Shown here piece after piece: positions 14,378-27,299 of a stretch of DNA of 64,000 bases (positions are counted from its first letter, which is position 1; every line of letters starts with the position of its first letter). Both the position numbers and the translations under genes were made by a program. Location: positions 148,501 through 212,500 of the forward strand of contig NW_002476359.1 of the NCBI RefSeq assembly GCF_000189635.1, read 5' to 3'. Under the pieces are notes generated by a model. That model was given only the letters and a program-made list of their open reading frames with translations, was not told where the DNA came from and made no database searches. Source of the DNA: Tetrahymena thermophila SB210 (taxonomy: Eukaryota > Ciliophora > Oligohymenophorea > Hymenostomatida > Tetrahymenidae).

Positions 14378-14629
14378 ATGGTTAGTTTACCTTTTTTTAA
14401 TTTTTTTAGGGAGCAAAAATCAACTGGCTATTTTGATTCAGAGAAGAAAGATAAGCCAAATAAAGCAATAAAAAGGATATTTCATAAATATTTTTTTGTA
14501 CTTACTCTTTTTAATCAAGGATAAAGCGTTTCATGTGAGGAGAAGATGTAAACTCGCTAATCAAAGAAAAGAAGCTCTTTGAATAGAATTTTTTTAGAAA
14601 TTTGGAGGAGATATTATTTTGAAATCTGA
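14378..14629 (+). CDS. Weak candidate small ORF, 83 aa
   Basis: An ATG in CAAAATGG context opens 83 codons to TGA at 14627-14629 using the ciliate code. The peptide begins MVSLPFFNFFREQKS and is basic and aromatic, with no recognised domain. Local G content is a little higher than in the surrounding DNA. At this base composition a run of this length between TGAs occurs by chance fairly often, so it may be spurious or one exon of a gene I cannot assemble. Confidence 0.15.
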
Positions 14630-16016
14630 TATATAAAAGATATTTTACTCCACTTTTAATATAAGCACATAAAAATTTACAAATTTTATAAACAGATGTA
14701 ATAGATATCGAAGATCAAAGTTAAAGCGCTTTTTGAAAAATTAATATTGAAATAGATAGCGATTAATTTAAATCAAAATTAATTATAATAATTATAGGCA
14801 CAGTCTGACCACTAAATTATTCAAAGATTTTTAATGTTCTGGCTTGGTATTCTCAAAGTCCAAAAACTTATAAACTAAACATAAATAAATTATGAGTTTT
14901 ACCGAATTCTTTTCTGCTTTAAAATTAATTTAATATTAAAAATGATCAACTTCAAACCATTTTATTTCAGTTATTTATTGATAAGCAATTGGCATTTATT
15001 CAATTAAATTTAGTCATTAGTAAGTATTTTTTATTCGCTAAAATTAAGTCGCGATAACTTCCAATAATATATTTCTACTTCGAAAACCTTTGAATTTTTT
15101 TTTTTTGACTCAAAAATTAACTCTTAACACTTAATAATAAGGTTAGATGTTATAATCCAACAAAAAATGCGCAACAAAAATTAAAAATAAATAACTTTGC
15201 TATTCTTAATTCGCATAAAATTAAATATGTTGAAGTCATAATTTAGATTCAGTAATTTGGATTTGAGCAATTTATTTTCACAAATTTTGCAAATAAACAA
15301 ATAACAATAACAAAATAAATTAGAATACTAATAATCAAAATTACAAAGCTATTCTCTCATAAATTATCAGTAAGTTATTAGTTACTGCATTTGTAAATGA
15401 AAAATTAAATTTTTCTAAAAAATTAAATGGCTAAAAAATTTTTGTCAAAATAAATTTGTTTATGTTTATTCAAGAATATAAAACGAAATTTATGTAATCA
15501 ACCTTTTACAATCTTGAATGTATTTCTTTTTTATTTAAACAAAATCTGAGAGCATTTTTACTTTCCTAATTCTCCTCTAATTTATTACAGCTCATTATAT
15601 CCTAAAATAAGCTAAAATAAGAGTAATCTTAGCATTTAGATTTAGAAATAATAAATATTTATTAGCAATAATTGTAATGTTTTTCATAAAAAATCAATGG
15701 TTAGTAGCATATTTTGTAAATACTAAAGTTGATTTTAGTAGTAAAACCTTGAATTTCAGGTTATTCCACCAATTAATTGTGAATAAATCATATAAAATTA
15801 ACGACTGCAGGTATAATTACGTATTTCTTAGATAATTTTTAAAAAAATAATGTTAAATATTTGATATTTTTATTATTATCATCATCATACATCTTCTTTG
15901 GTTAAAGTTTTTAGTGCTTTGAAATACATTATAACAAAGCAAAGAGAATAACGAGTCTATTTATCTATAAATATACTTCATAGACAATTAGTGTAAACAT
16001 ATTTTTGGAGAATATT

Positions 16017-16086
16017 TATTTTCCACAAAAGAATAGATTATGAAATGAATTGCTTTTACTTCATGAATAGTGGTCTGTGGAAAATA
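16017..16086. repeat. Inverted repeat: 11-bp perfect arms with inner stem
   Basis: TATTTTCCACA at 16017-16027 is the exact reverse complement of TGTGGAAAATA at 16076-16086. Inside lies a second pair, ATGAA and TTCAT, separated from the outer arms by 12 and 11 nt, so the foldback is nearly symmetric. No gene is nearby. Confidence 0.5.
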
Positions 16087-16406
16087 TTATTTAAAAATAA
16101 ATATGTAAGAAGTAATTAATAATTGTTAAGGAAGCATCTATTGAAGATAGTCATTTCTTAAAAATTAAGAAATAGAATTGCAATGAAGGATGTATGAAAA
16201 GAGAAATTTATAATTAATTGAAGAAAAAAAAGCTTGAATCTTATTTAGTATGATTTATCAAAAATTTTTGCAAAATATTAATTAATTGAAAAAATCTTGC
16301 TTGAACTATCTATTTATCTATCTTTGAGATCATATTTTTTGCTTTAGATAAAAAATTTAGATTTCGTTCGCACTCGATCATTTTAATTAATTGGGGAATG
16401 AGTGTG

Positions 16407-16450
16407 ACTAATTTCTTATAAATCAAAGTCAAAAATTGCAAGAAATTAGT
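16407..16450. repeat. Inverted repeat: 11-bp perfect arms, 22-nt loop
   Basis: ACTAATTTCTT at 16407-16417 pairs exactly with AAGAAATTAGT at 16440-16450. Just upstream, CACTC..CATT and AATGAGTG (about 16371-16404) form another possible stem, so the interval 16370-16450 could fold as two adjacent hairpins. Confidence 0.45.
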
Positions 16451-18712
16451 TACTACCACTATCTTTAGTATACAAGTTTCAAAAAGTGTAAGTCGAAGGA
16501 GATAAGTATAGATTTTTAATTCTATGTAAGATATTTATAATGAAATTTGGCAAAAACACCAACTGAAGACTATGAGTCTCCTCTTTAATACAAGACTATA
16601 AATTTTCAATTCACATTTCAGACACTCAAGATCATAATTTATGTTTTTTTATGCTTGATATTCCAAAAAAATCGATTTATAATATTTTATATCTTGAACT
16701 GATTGATAGATGAGATAGAGAAAGGTTTTTTTTCGAATGTTGAGATATACAAGGTAATAGATGAAATATTGATTGGTAATTCATCAGAAATAAGATTAAT
16801 CTATGTATAGGTTCCTCATAAACGTTTTAGTTATTTTTTAAATGTAAAAGTAGAAACTTAATAAATGCAAAAACTTGTTTCCCCACCCTCTATAGTTTAA
16901 CATTTCTTCTAAAGTGACACTTAAATATATTTTTTTACAATTATATTTATAAGCAAACAAAATATTTATTTAAGTGTCTTTAGTATATGAATTACATACT
17001 AAAAAGAGCTGCTTGCTAAATAAATTAGTAGAAACATAGGTTGTTTAGTTATTTGATCAAATTAATATTATTTGAGTAGTCCATTAATTTTTTTTAGTAA
17101 TTGCTTTTTTTTAAAAAAAAAAGAACTGTAGTAAAAGGACAATTTGATTTTGAAATCTATTTTTTCCTTATACTTAATTGATCAATCCAAACATCAGATG
17201 AAGAAAAAATATTCGAGCATTCAGTTCAATATAGCTCGAAAAAACTGAAACTTTTCCAAAAATATTTAATATCCACTTGAATGTCTTAGATTTTTAATCT
17301 TGTAAAATGCAAATTAATAAAATAATTTATTCAGATGTAGTCAATTACTTGCTAATCTTATATTGCAACTTAAAATTTTTGGAATAATAATTGTTGGAGA
17401 TTTTTTTATAGTATTTTGTCAAAAATTTTTATTGTGAAAAAAAAAAAAAACTTTCTCCACTTTTGTTTGATTTTGCAAAAATAACAGAAATATTCAATGA
17501 GACTGAAATATAAATTTCAACTAAGCTAATTTTTTTTCCCATAGCTATAAGCAATTTTAGAGAATCTGTTGTAATTGTAAAGTCGAAAAAACTATTGTGG
17601 TGTGTGGTAAAGATTAATTACTATTATCAATATTTAAAAAACATAATAAATGAATTAAAAATCAAAGGATGATAGTCAGCTTTTAAAATATATTAGCAAT
17701 TAAGAATTTCCTTCTTTTCTTTATTACAACCTTTAATAAAATTTTAGTTCCAAATATTTCTTTGAGATTTGTTTACTCAAACAATTTATCAGACTTAATT
17801 ATCTTCTTTTCTAATATTTAATAATTATTTATCAAATTATATCAATAAATTTGTAAGTACAAATACGATATGTGCAAGAGAAAGTATTAAAGCACTCTCT
17901 AACTCTTTTCATTTCTAAATCAAAAACAAAATTTGTGCATGCATTTCTCAAATTAAAATAAATATGCAATTGAAGACTTTTTGGCAAGCTTAAGAAGAAA
18001 CATTTGCTAATAAAAATTCTACTAAATTCTCATAGAAAATATATTGATTATAAAAAGAAATAAAATTATGAGTTGGAAAGATTTTTGTATAATATTTGGT
18101 GTTAAAAATTAAAAATAATTAAAATAACTTTTGTATAGTTTAATATCGAGTGATGAAGATTTGTTACTTATATAAAGGACATTATTTTTATAATAAAATG
18201 ATATATTTATATTTATTTATTTATAATAATTGAGATAGATTTGATTATGTTTTAAATTTGTTATTAAATTTTTTATATGTATTTTATTAATTTTTTAGCC
18301 TTTGTTACTTTTTAAACTGATAAAGTAGTTTGTATATATATTTATTTATTTGTTATTCTTTGATTGATTAATAATGAGAGAATGATGTTTTATATACCCT
18401 TATCTGAATTTAAATTTCTAATTAATTCTACTGCATATTAAGTGTCTGCGCTTCATTAACTCTTTTATTTTTGCATTTAAAGATCAATTCCATCCAAAAT
18501 GATGTAATTAATTTTATTTTATTCGTAGAATACATGATAAAAGAAATTCTAAATGGGGTAAGGAAGCAATAGTTTTAAATATTCAAAATTTTTTATTATA
18601 ATCCTCTTAGCGTATTAAATTATCTAAGTGTAATCAATTTCAAAAATTTTGCAAGCTATTGAATATGGAAATTAAAAAATTGTGATGTTGGTAATATGTA
18701 TCACAAATAGTC

Positions 18713-20029
18713 TCATAATTAGCAATTAGCAAAGTTGTTCAAGGAGAGGTAGTATTTAAGTTCTTATTCAACTTGTGCCTTTGTCTTTCTATATCTTTTC
18801 TTGCGTTGAGATCCCTTTCCATAATATCTTTCTTAGAACTCTTGACAGCTTTAGAGGTATTCATCTGCCATACGAGAATTCTCATAAGTAATTGAATTTG
18901 GAGAGTTGCTGCAAGAAGAAGAATCAGCACAGCTCTATTCACAGTATTATTCATCAACATTTATTTCAGTAATCCTCATATAAGCTTGATATATTACCAT
19001 ATTTTGTGAATAAATAGGATCACAAAGTGGGATAATAGAGCTTTAACAATTAACTGGAACTTTTTTTCCATCTGTGCGGCACATCATTAAATTGTTATCA
19101 GAAATTATATTAAATGAATTGTATTTTTGAGCGTTAATAGTTTATTGCAAACGAGAAATGTTGAGAACAGCACGTGATGAAGCATCAAATAATTCAGCAT
19201 CACCGAAACGGAGAATGTGGTCTGCATATGATTGTTGAGAACCACTGAGGAAATTTACGAGGTTCTGGGAGAGGCCCTTTTAGACTTCGCGGTATACTTA
19301 ATTATAGTCAAGTACATAAACAGAGTAAGTGTAATACTTGGAGGGAATTGTTTATGAACGAATGCGCTTGATGTTAAAGTGAATAGCTTCTAAAGTCTTT
19401 TCGTCGAAGAGAGCATCACTTTGCAAGGAGCTAGTTATTTATGAAACTTCATTCATTGTTTGAGAGTAGGTACTGATTGTTTGATAGAGACTTAAAAGGT
19501 ATTAATTTTTCAAATTTTACTCCATTTAACTAACGATTTCTAATTAACTGAGTAATTAATTAGAGTTCTACTGGAAGTAAGGGAGAGTTTAGACCGATAA
19601 AGTTGGATTATAGACTTCATAATGAAGAAAATTTTCATCTGAATTTATGATAGATACTTTTTTTGTAGTTGAATTAGTCAAATTTCCTGAATTAGAAAAA
19701 GGGTTTTAGCTTAAGGAGCTTAAAGAAGGAGAATTTAAAGAGCTGCTTGATGAAGTCTTAATTCTTGGGATTTCATAATTTTATGGGATTTCATAGTCGC
19801 TTCCTCCCATACAAATATTTGATTGGCTTAAGTTGCTGGAACCATTGGCTTGGTCAAGGGAAACACCGTTAACCTTGAGTATGTCTTCTATATTTAAAAA
19901 TATATCTCCTGGTAAGTGGAAAAGTGATTGGGTAACAGTGTTGCTGTTATATGATAGAGCTTCTTTCTTAAGTACAGGTAAAGATGAATTCAATTAAGGT
20001 TGAATGCTAGCAAATTCACACCTCTTCAT
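18713..20029 (-). CDS. Orphan 438-aa protein, intronless, Ser/Gln-rich with Cys-rich C-terminal half
   Basis: A single uninterrupted frame in the ciliate code, from ATG at 20027-20029 (start MKRCEFASIQP) to TGA at 18713-18715. No signal peptide or membrane segment is apparent. Residues 90-125 are Ser/Asn-rich low complexity. Residues 150-200 are Gln-rich and probably helical. Residues 215-310 look globular (YTYSVYVLDYNQVYREVQKG; SYADHILRFGDAELFD). About 315-375 carry several Cys, including CEQSCADSSSC. The C-terminus is strongly basic (GKGSQRKKRYRKTK). Many codons end in C (CGC, CTC, TTC, AAC), unlike most genes here, which in ciliates often goes with high expression. It stands alone between gene-poor stretches of 6.7 and 7.3 kb. 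I do not recognise the family and assign no function; that it is a real gene is well supported by length and codon use. Confidence 0.8.
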
Positions 20030-23000
20030 TTGTTTTTTTTTTTGAATGATTATTAAATTTATAATTTATTTATTTTTTCTTTTAATTATATTTTTATGGT
20101 TAAATCCTTGGTGAATATTGATGTTTGAGTGTTGGATGGATGGACTTTCAGAAATATTTATTTGTAAATTAGGAATTTTATATTTGAAATTACTATAGAT
20201 TTTCAATTAAATCTTGTTTTTCTTCAATTGTTTGTTTATTTTGCTTTTAAAGAAGATGTGATTTTGTTTTATTTTTTTTTAATTTATTTTTTATATTTTG
20301 TGTTTTCCTTTTAAGGCTAATTTATTATGCGCACACATCAAGCATAATTCATATTCATAAATTTTAATATAATTCAATTATTTCTAACATTAATAACATT
20401 AAGAAGGTCTTTGTTTATTTAGAAGATTAATAATTTGATTTATTAAATAAAAAGCATGTGTTTCCCTTTATTTCCAATCATTTTTTTTTTTTTTCGTTGA
20501 AAGTATTTTTATCAGTAAAGCCTTTAGAAATTAAATGATTTATTTCATAATTCCAATAGAAAACATAGATAGCCAATTTAAAAAAATTGGAATAAAGATC
20601 TCATATTAATTATTTTAATACCTGCAAGATTTATTGAATCTTTGAATGGACTTTTAAGAATTTGTAATGACCCTTATCTTGTATAAATAGTTTTTAAGCA
20701 AAATAAGTGATGGCAAGAGAGATTGAAAAGAGCTTACTCAAAATTGAAATTAAATAAATTAATTTCTTTTCATCTCTCAAAATTAGAAATGCGCAAATAA
20801 GTTATCGGCTAGAAGAGATTGTTAATCATGAAATGAAAATTAAAACCTTAATTAAAATTAATTGATCCTATTAAATTTTGAGCGATAAGTAAAAATAAAG
20901 TGATATAACCAATCTATTCTTTTGCTTATAGGGAGAACAGTAAATAATAATTAAGACTCTCAAAATTACAAAAATTAAATGTGTGGGTTGTATTTGCAAA
21001 ATATTAATGGGCTGTATGCACTTAAATTTTAATAAACCCCATAAATAAGTACCTTTTGTCTAAATGTAGAGTAAAGCGAATTTATAAATATAGTAAAATT
21101 GTAATAAATAATAGATACGCATCCGATTAATTTTTAACGCTAATTTTCAGATTAAATTCAGACATGACAGTCAATAAATAAATGCTTTAATATTTTCTAT
21201 TCTAAAATAAACTCTTTGACTTAAACATGTAAAAAAATTATCAAATGCTTTTGTTATGGCTGGTAAATTTCGGAAGAACAATCTAAAAATTAAAAATATT
21301 CCCAAAACTTAACAAACCTACTCCTAATTTAAGCGAGCGAATAGGAAAAAAATTTATTGCTTTTAGCAATTAATTAAATAATTTAGGTAAAATTATTAAA
21401 ATATTCAGTATGCTTATTTTGCAAATCAGCTTCAGTGATTACAATTAAATATGCAGAATCTGATTTCCTTTGAAATTCTGTTTAGCTTAATGAAACCATT
21501 TAGTATTTATTTAACAAATTATTAAATAATCGATATCTTGAAGAAAAGGTGATTAAATGTTATCCACAAGATTATTTAAATTACAAATGTATACTCCGAA
21601 ATGATGAGATGTTAGCTAGAAGATATGATACTTTCAAAAGCAAATTGATTCTTATTAAATTTGATGCGCTTATACTTCTACCGGTCTTAATTTACAATCT
21701 GTAATCGCTATCAGGAAACAAATTCGATTAATTAAAACAAAATAATAACTTTTATTCACATCAACTTATATTTTTTTACTTAAAAAGCTCACACTCAAAT
21801 GGCAAGTGTATGGAAAAATGTAAGTATACTCGAATTGAATTAAAATTACTGATTTTAGCAAGAAAAATATTCTACTTTTTATCTTCAAGTCAGGAAATTT
21901 CATGTGGAAAGATTTACTTAAAAGAAAAAAAAATTAAATTTATAAGTTTATCACTAGTATTACGTCTTTTTAATTAATCTAAAGGCTTATTACATATTTT
22001 ACTTATTTTCTACACAATTACGTCCTGATTTACTAGTTGCTTGCTATTTATTATCTTCATATTAAATTAATTTAACACAGCTATTGAGACATCAATCATA
22101 AAAGACTTCTTAGTAATCTTAATTTTTTTTAAACAAAGAACCATTAAAAATGACTGGCTTAAAGTACGATAACTTTATTTGAAAGAAGAGTAATTAGAGT
22201 ACTTTTTAAATATAAATTAAAAGAAAAAATTTAATTTTATTTATTGCTTATATTCATTTAATGTAACCCCTTTGTTCATCTCTCCAACATCTCAAATGCA
22301 ACTGGAGTTGCTCTAAATCGAAAGTAGACTAATTAAAATTTTACATTGTCTGGTTAAATAAATCTAACTTTTTATTTTGAAATGTGCATTATTTCATAGT
22401 ATTTAACAATTTTGAGTGTTTGATGGGATTATTATATTTTATTTATCTTTTAATATTTAAGATGTGTTGTGGGTGTGATTCTCTAAAAACTTCTATCAGG
22501 TTCATAAAAAAATTATAATAATGCGTTGAATTTGCAACGCGGCTGAATATATTTTCGTATGCAGCCTACTTTTACCAAGTAACAAATTTTGTTTTGAGTG
22601 CAAAATAAAAAACTTGAAATTAATTAATCAAAAGATGCTTGAAAAAATTGAATGTTTAAATTAATTATAATATCTCCAATCTTTCTAGTTTTAGTTTTGT
22701 GAACCAACCTAATTTTGCTAATTAGCCTGCTTACTCTGTAGAATTATTGAAATATTTTTATTTACATTCACCTATTCGTCTTTCAACAGATTAATCAGAA
22801 ATAAATAATAGAATATAAATTAAAGTATGAAATTTAAAACATAGGTAATCTAAAATGGGTCTATTCTAGGCATATTTAGAAATAAAATAAAAAATTTGTA
22901 TAATAGAGAAAAAAATATTGAAAAACTACTCCAAGTTTTAAACATCATTACTAAAATTTTTGTTATTTAAATGCGATAATCACCATAAATTTACATAGAA

Positions 23001-26000
23001 AATTAGATTAAGAATTATCTCTAATTCTTACAGTTAGCCAGCTCTTTCTCAATTTATAAACAGCTCTAATGAAGAGGTAAAAAAAAATTACCTTGGTCGT
23101 TAACTATACTGCTACTGTATCTTTTTTTAAATGTATATACTATGATAAATTTTTAAATTAAGTTAATAAAATAATCATTTTATAAAAATTATAATTTATA
23201 AATGCTTTTATGATATTTTCATCAATTAAATATATTTTTTTTCAAGCTGTTATGTAGTAATATAAATGTTATCAAAGTAAACGTATGTTTAAAACTATTA
23301 AATAAAATAAAATTGTAAAAATAATAATTTTAATTACCTATAACACATATACTTTTTAAAGAATATTATTTTTATTAAAATTATAAACTATTTCGTTAGT
23401 ATTTTGAATTTCTAATTCATTACAATTACTTGCTTTATAAATAATTCACAAAAACAAAAACTCCAAAATACACATTAGAATACTTAAAATCAATTTATTG
23501 CAAATAATATTTTTTTAAATACCTTAGTAAATAAATCTAAGCTTATATTGTTGTTTGAAAGAGTAAGAAGTATGAAAACTTATACTATTAGAACGATTCG
23601 TTAAAAAATTTGGCTATAAAACTTGAGAAACTTTTCAAAAAAAAATGTAAATCGCAAATTTTTTAAATAGAAAATATTTTTTTAAAACACAATATTATGT
23701 AACAGGATTTAATAAAAATATGAATTTTAATAAAAAAAAAACAATTTTATAAACTCAAATTGTTATAGATTGTTTTATTCCATTTTTTTTAGTAGATAAT
23801 AGTTTGTTTAGTAAAAAATTTTTAGACATATTCACAATGTAAAAATTTTCGTAAAAAAAAACAAAAATACGAACTAAATATCAAAGGTACAATAGAAATA
23901 TTTATAAATTTAATGAAATAAATTGATATTAAAACACTTTGTACAAATATACTTTGAAAATAACAGTTATATTACTTTTAGCATTTATCGGTTATTAAGA
24001 TTGATAGAGGAAGGTGAGTAAAAACAGATAAATGTAAATAGGAGGAAAAATCAGTTTAACTTTGTAAATTTTATTTTATGAGAATACATCATGAAAAAAG
24101 CAGGTAAAATATGATAGATTCTGAATTGGTTTACTAATCTAAAAAGCAGAATATTTGTTCAAGTCTTTTAAATTATGCATCATCAAAAATAGATTGATCT
24201 TATGATAAATCAAAACTAACAATTATAATACAAATTTCTATACAAACAGATAAAATTTTAATTTTTTCATCATATCTTAAGTAACAATCGAAAATTTTAA
24301 TTTGGGTACAGATTTTTTTTTTTGCTGTAAAACAATAAGCCCAATATAAAATATGATTAGTATTTATGGGTAATTTCATTCTCATTTCAGTAAACATAAT
24401 CATCGAAACATTTTATTACTTAAGGTTTTAACTGAATTAGGAGTAGATTTTAAAAAATAATTAAGACAAACAAATATTAATGGCTAATACATATTATAAA
24501 AATAAAATATAATACAAATTTGAAAAAAAACCAATTCATAATAACTTCAGTTTTTAAATTAGAATAAATTTTATTTGCTCTCTTTCTTTCTCTCTCAAGC
24601 TTTTCATTATTTTTAAAAATTCTTCTTTATTTTTTTGTTGCTTTTAACATATTAAATCGATTTATTAAACTAAGTCCTTCTAGATTATCTATTTTCATAC
24701 GGGTAGGTTAAATTAACAAACTAAGACTGATAAGAGTAGTAACTAAAAAAAATAAATCAAAAATTGTAAATAAAATTAAAGAAGTCAACAATTTATTTAT
24801 AGTGTAAGTACATGAAAATACTTTATTAAACGTGACTTCAAGTAATTATTGTCTAAGCTTTTTACTTTACGCAAAAAATCTGCTCATCGAAGAGGTTTAC
24901 TAAAATTTTAACAGCAGTAAAATTCAGTCAGTTAATTATTAATTCTTAATGTTTAATTTTTGTTGTATATAATCACTTCATTACTATTTACACTTTAATT
25001 GTTTTCTAAAACAAACATTTATTAATAAATAAATTTTAGCTAGCAAATGAATCCTGAAATAATCTGACATTAGTTATATTTTAGGTTTTATTTAAGAGAT
25101 CAGGTATTAACTTACTTTTTATGAAGAATTCTTTTTTATCACAAAATTTGCTTATACTAAAGTAATCAATAATTAACTTAATAAATGGAATTTTTATAAC
25201 TATAAATCCTCACTAATTCATAAATTTCATTTAAATTCTATCAATTTAAAAATAATCATCAAATTTACTTAAATTTAAAGGAATTAAGTATGTTTATTTA
25301 TTTTAGCTTAGTCTAAAAAAGGCTCATTTAAATATTACCCAAAATGTATTTATAAAATATGTAAGAAGTATTGAAATTAAAATTTTGCTATATTTAGTTA
25401 AAACAGTCATTAACATAATTTTATAAAATTAATTTTTAACACTAAATAATAATATATATAAATCCAACAAGCTTACAAACTTATTATTATTATAGAAATC
25501 CTAATGCTAAAAAATATTTACCCTTTATTTATTTCATATAATAACAGAAATTCAGATTATCAAACCAAGCGAATACAAATTAATATTTGGTTGAAAATTA
25601 AAAAATATTTAATTTAAACAAATTACTTATAGATTACTATTTATTAAAGTGGTTTATTTTCACATACCTAAATAAGAAATTTATTATTATCCAAATATTT
25701 ATTTTAAAAATAAGCCAAAATAATTAAATTACTTAACTTTATTTAGGAAGGAAAGAATATTAAAAATCAAAACTTTTATCAATATTTTTTTATTTTAAAT
25801 TTATTATGGAATATTTAAAAAAAGTTAGAAGACATTCATCTTTGATATTTATTAAATGCACATAAATAATTAAAAAATATTTTTGTTTAATTTTTGAATC
25901 ATATAATTTCAATATAAAGTAATAAAATATTTTAAGATTTAAACAAATTATTTTTTCTTTTTTTGAGAATTTTTTCAAAAAAAGTTATTTTATCAATACT

Positions 26001-27299
26001 TTTGAAATTAAAAATGTTAGATTGAATTGATTACAAAACAAAACAATATATACAAATAAAAAAATTTTTCAATACTTGCAGCGTATTCAATTAAAAAAAT
26101 AATAGAAAATATTTTATTTTTTATTTAAAGAAAGTTTGTATTTAGTTTTAATATAAATTAAAATGAAAAAATCAAAATAGAAAAAATTATATTTTAAATT
26201 CAAATATTTGTTATTGAATAGTTAATTAATGATCTATGATATTATATATATTTAAATATTTTAATCTTAATATAAAAATATAATAATAAAAAAAAGAAGA
26301 ATGAAGGAAGGAAGACCAATCAGTCAGTCAGCCAAGCTAATATTCTTTATCCTTCCTTTTAATTATTCTATTTTATGAAAATTTTTTATCAAATAGTAAA
26401 TCATTATTTAAGCTATAGTTTTTTATGTTTTTTGTTTACTGCAATAAAAATAATTCAAAGAAATAAAAAAAATAATAGTAATTATAATTTTAAAAGGATA
26501 AATATTAGTTCTTTATTCCATTTGTTATTATAAAACTTTTCAAAAATAACTTTGAGTGAATAACTTTTTAAAAACTTTTCTTGCTTGATGTATTTAGGCC
26601 AAAATATGTTCTTTTAGTAAATATTAATTTCTTTTTTCAAATTAAGTTTTATTTAAATAAATTTAAAAATAAACAAATTAAATGAAAGATTTATAATAAA
26701 AATAAAATATTTAAAGTAACATTAGTTGATATGCTAGTATTTTAGTGAAAATTATAGCTTATTTTGATAATATTTATTAAATTTTTTGATAAAAATAACA
26801 TCAAAATAAAAAGAAAAATAGACTCACTCTAATATTTAAAATTTCATCTATAAGTTTTATATTATTAATTAAAATTATTCTAAATTATGAAAAGTATTTT
26901 TAAATATATTTATCATCTCGAAAAGCCTTTTTTAAATATACTTATCAACTCTTAAAGCATTCTTTAAATTCTTCAATAAAAAATTGAATTATTAAAAGAA
27001 TTAAATAATTAATTATTTGATATTAGGTAACTTAAGTGTTAGCGTTATTGGTTATTTATTTTTTATAAAAAAATCAATAATAATTGATAAATCAACAAAA
27101 TATATCTCAAAAATATGTTCTTTAGGTATTAGGCTTTATTTTATTAATACAGTTTTTAATAATAAAACCCATTTATTTTGACTTATCTAATAATAAACAA
27201 AAATTAAAAAAAAATAAACAAAAAAAGAGCATTAAAGTTATTAATTGCATCAGTAGAATAAATAATAATTAAATAGAATAATAATAATTAACAAAAAAG
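20030..27299. other. 7.3-kb gene-poor AT-rich region
   Basis: No exon I can support on either strand. Ciliate-code runs of about 60-110 codons exist (for example on the minus strand near 24100-24450), but TGA is rare at this composition and they lack domain-like sequence. The first few hundred bases are the 5' flank of the orphan gene. A less AT-rich island lies at 22255-22340 and a purine/CAGT-repeat segment at 26290-26360. Confidence 0.5.
26304..26358. repeat. Inverted repeat AAGGAAGG / CCTTCCTT enclosing CAGT repeats
   Basis: AAGGAAGG at 26304-26311 pairs with CCTTCCTT at 26351-26358. Between them lies a short AATCAGTCAGTCAGCC tetranucleotide run, clearly richer in G and C than the flanks. 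It lies about 0.95 kb upstream of the gene at 27300; role unknown. Confidence 0.35.

Larger units (their letters stand above)
12047..18712. other. 6.7-kb gene-poor AT-rich region
   Basis: No reading frame on either strand that I can defend as an exon, even with TGA as sole stop, apart from one weak 83-codon ORF at 14378. It contains several inverted repeats (12798/12932, 13243-13277, 16017/16086, 16407/16450) and homopolymer runs. Composition is like other intergenic DNA of this window. It could hold non-coding RNA genes, regulatory DNA or decayed sequence. Confidence 0.5.

Noticed and set aside
21600..21680. C/D-box snoRNA candidate (ATGATGA motif)
   Set aside because: No convincing D box or closing stem within the expected distance.
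24100..24450. Minus-strand ciliate-code ORF of about 110 or more codons (contains MIMFTEMRMKLPINTNH)
   Set aside because: At this composition TGA is rare, so runs of this length are expected by chance. No domain-like sequence, signal peptide or neighbouring exon supports it.
25790..25978. Minus-strand 62-codon ORF
   Set aside because: Lys/Ile/Phe-rich translation typical of AT-rich non-coding DNA; no start context or homology signal.
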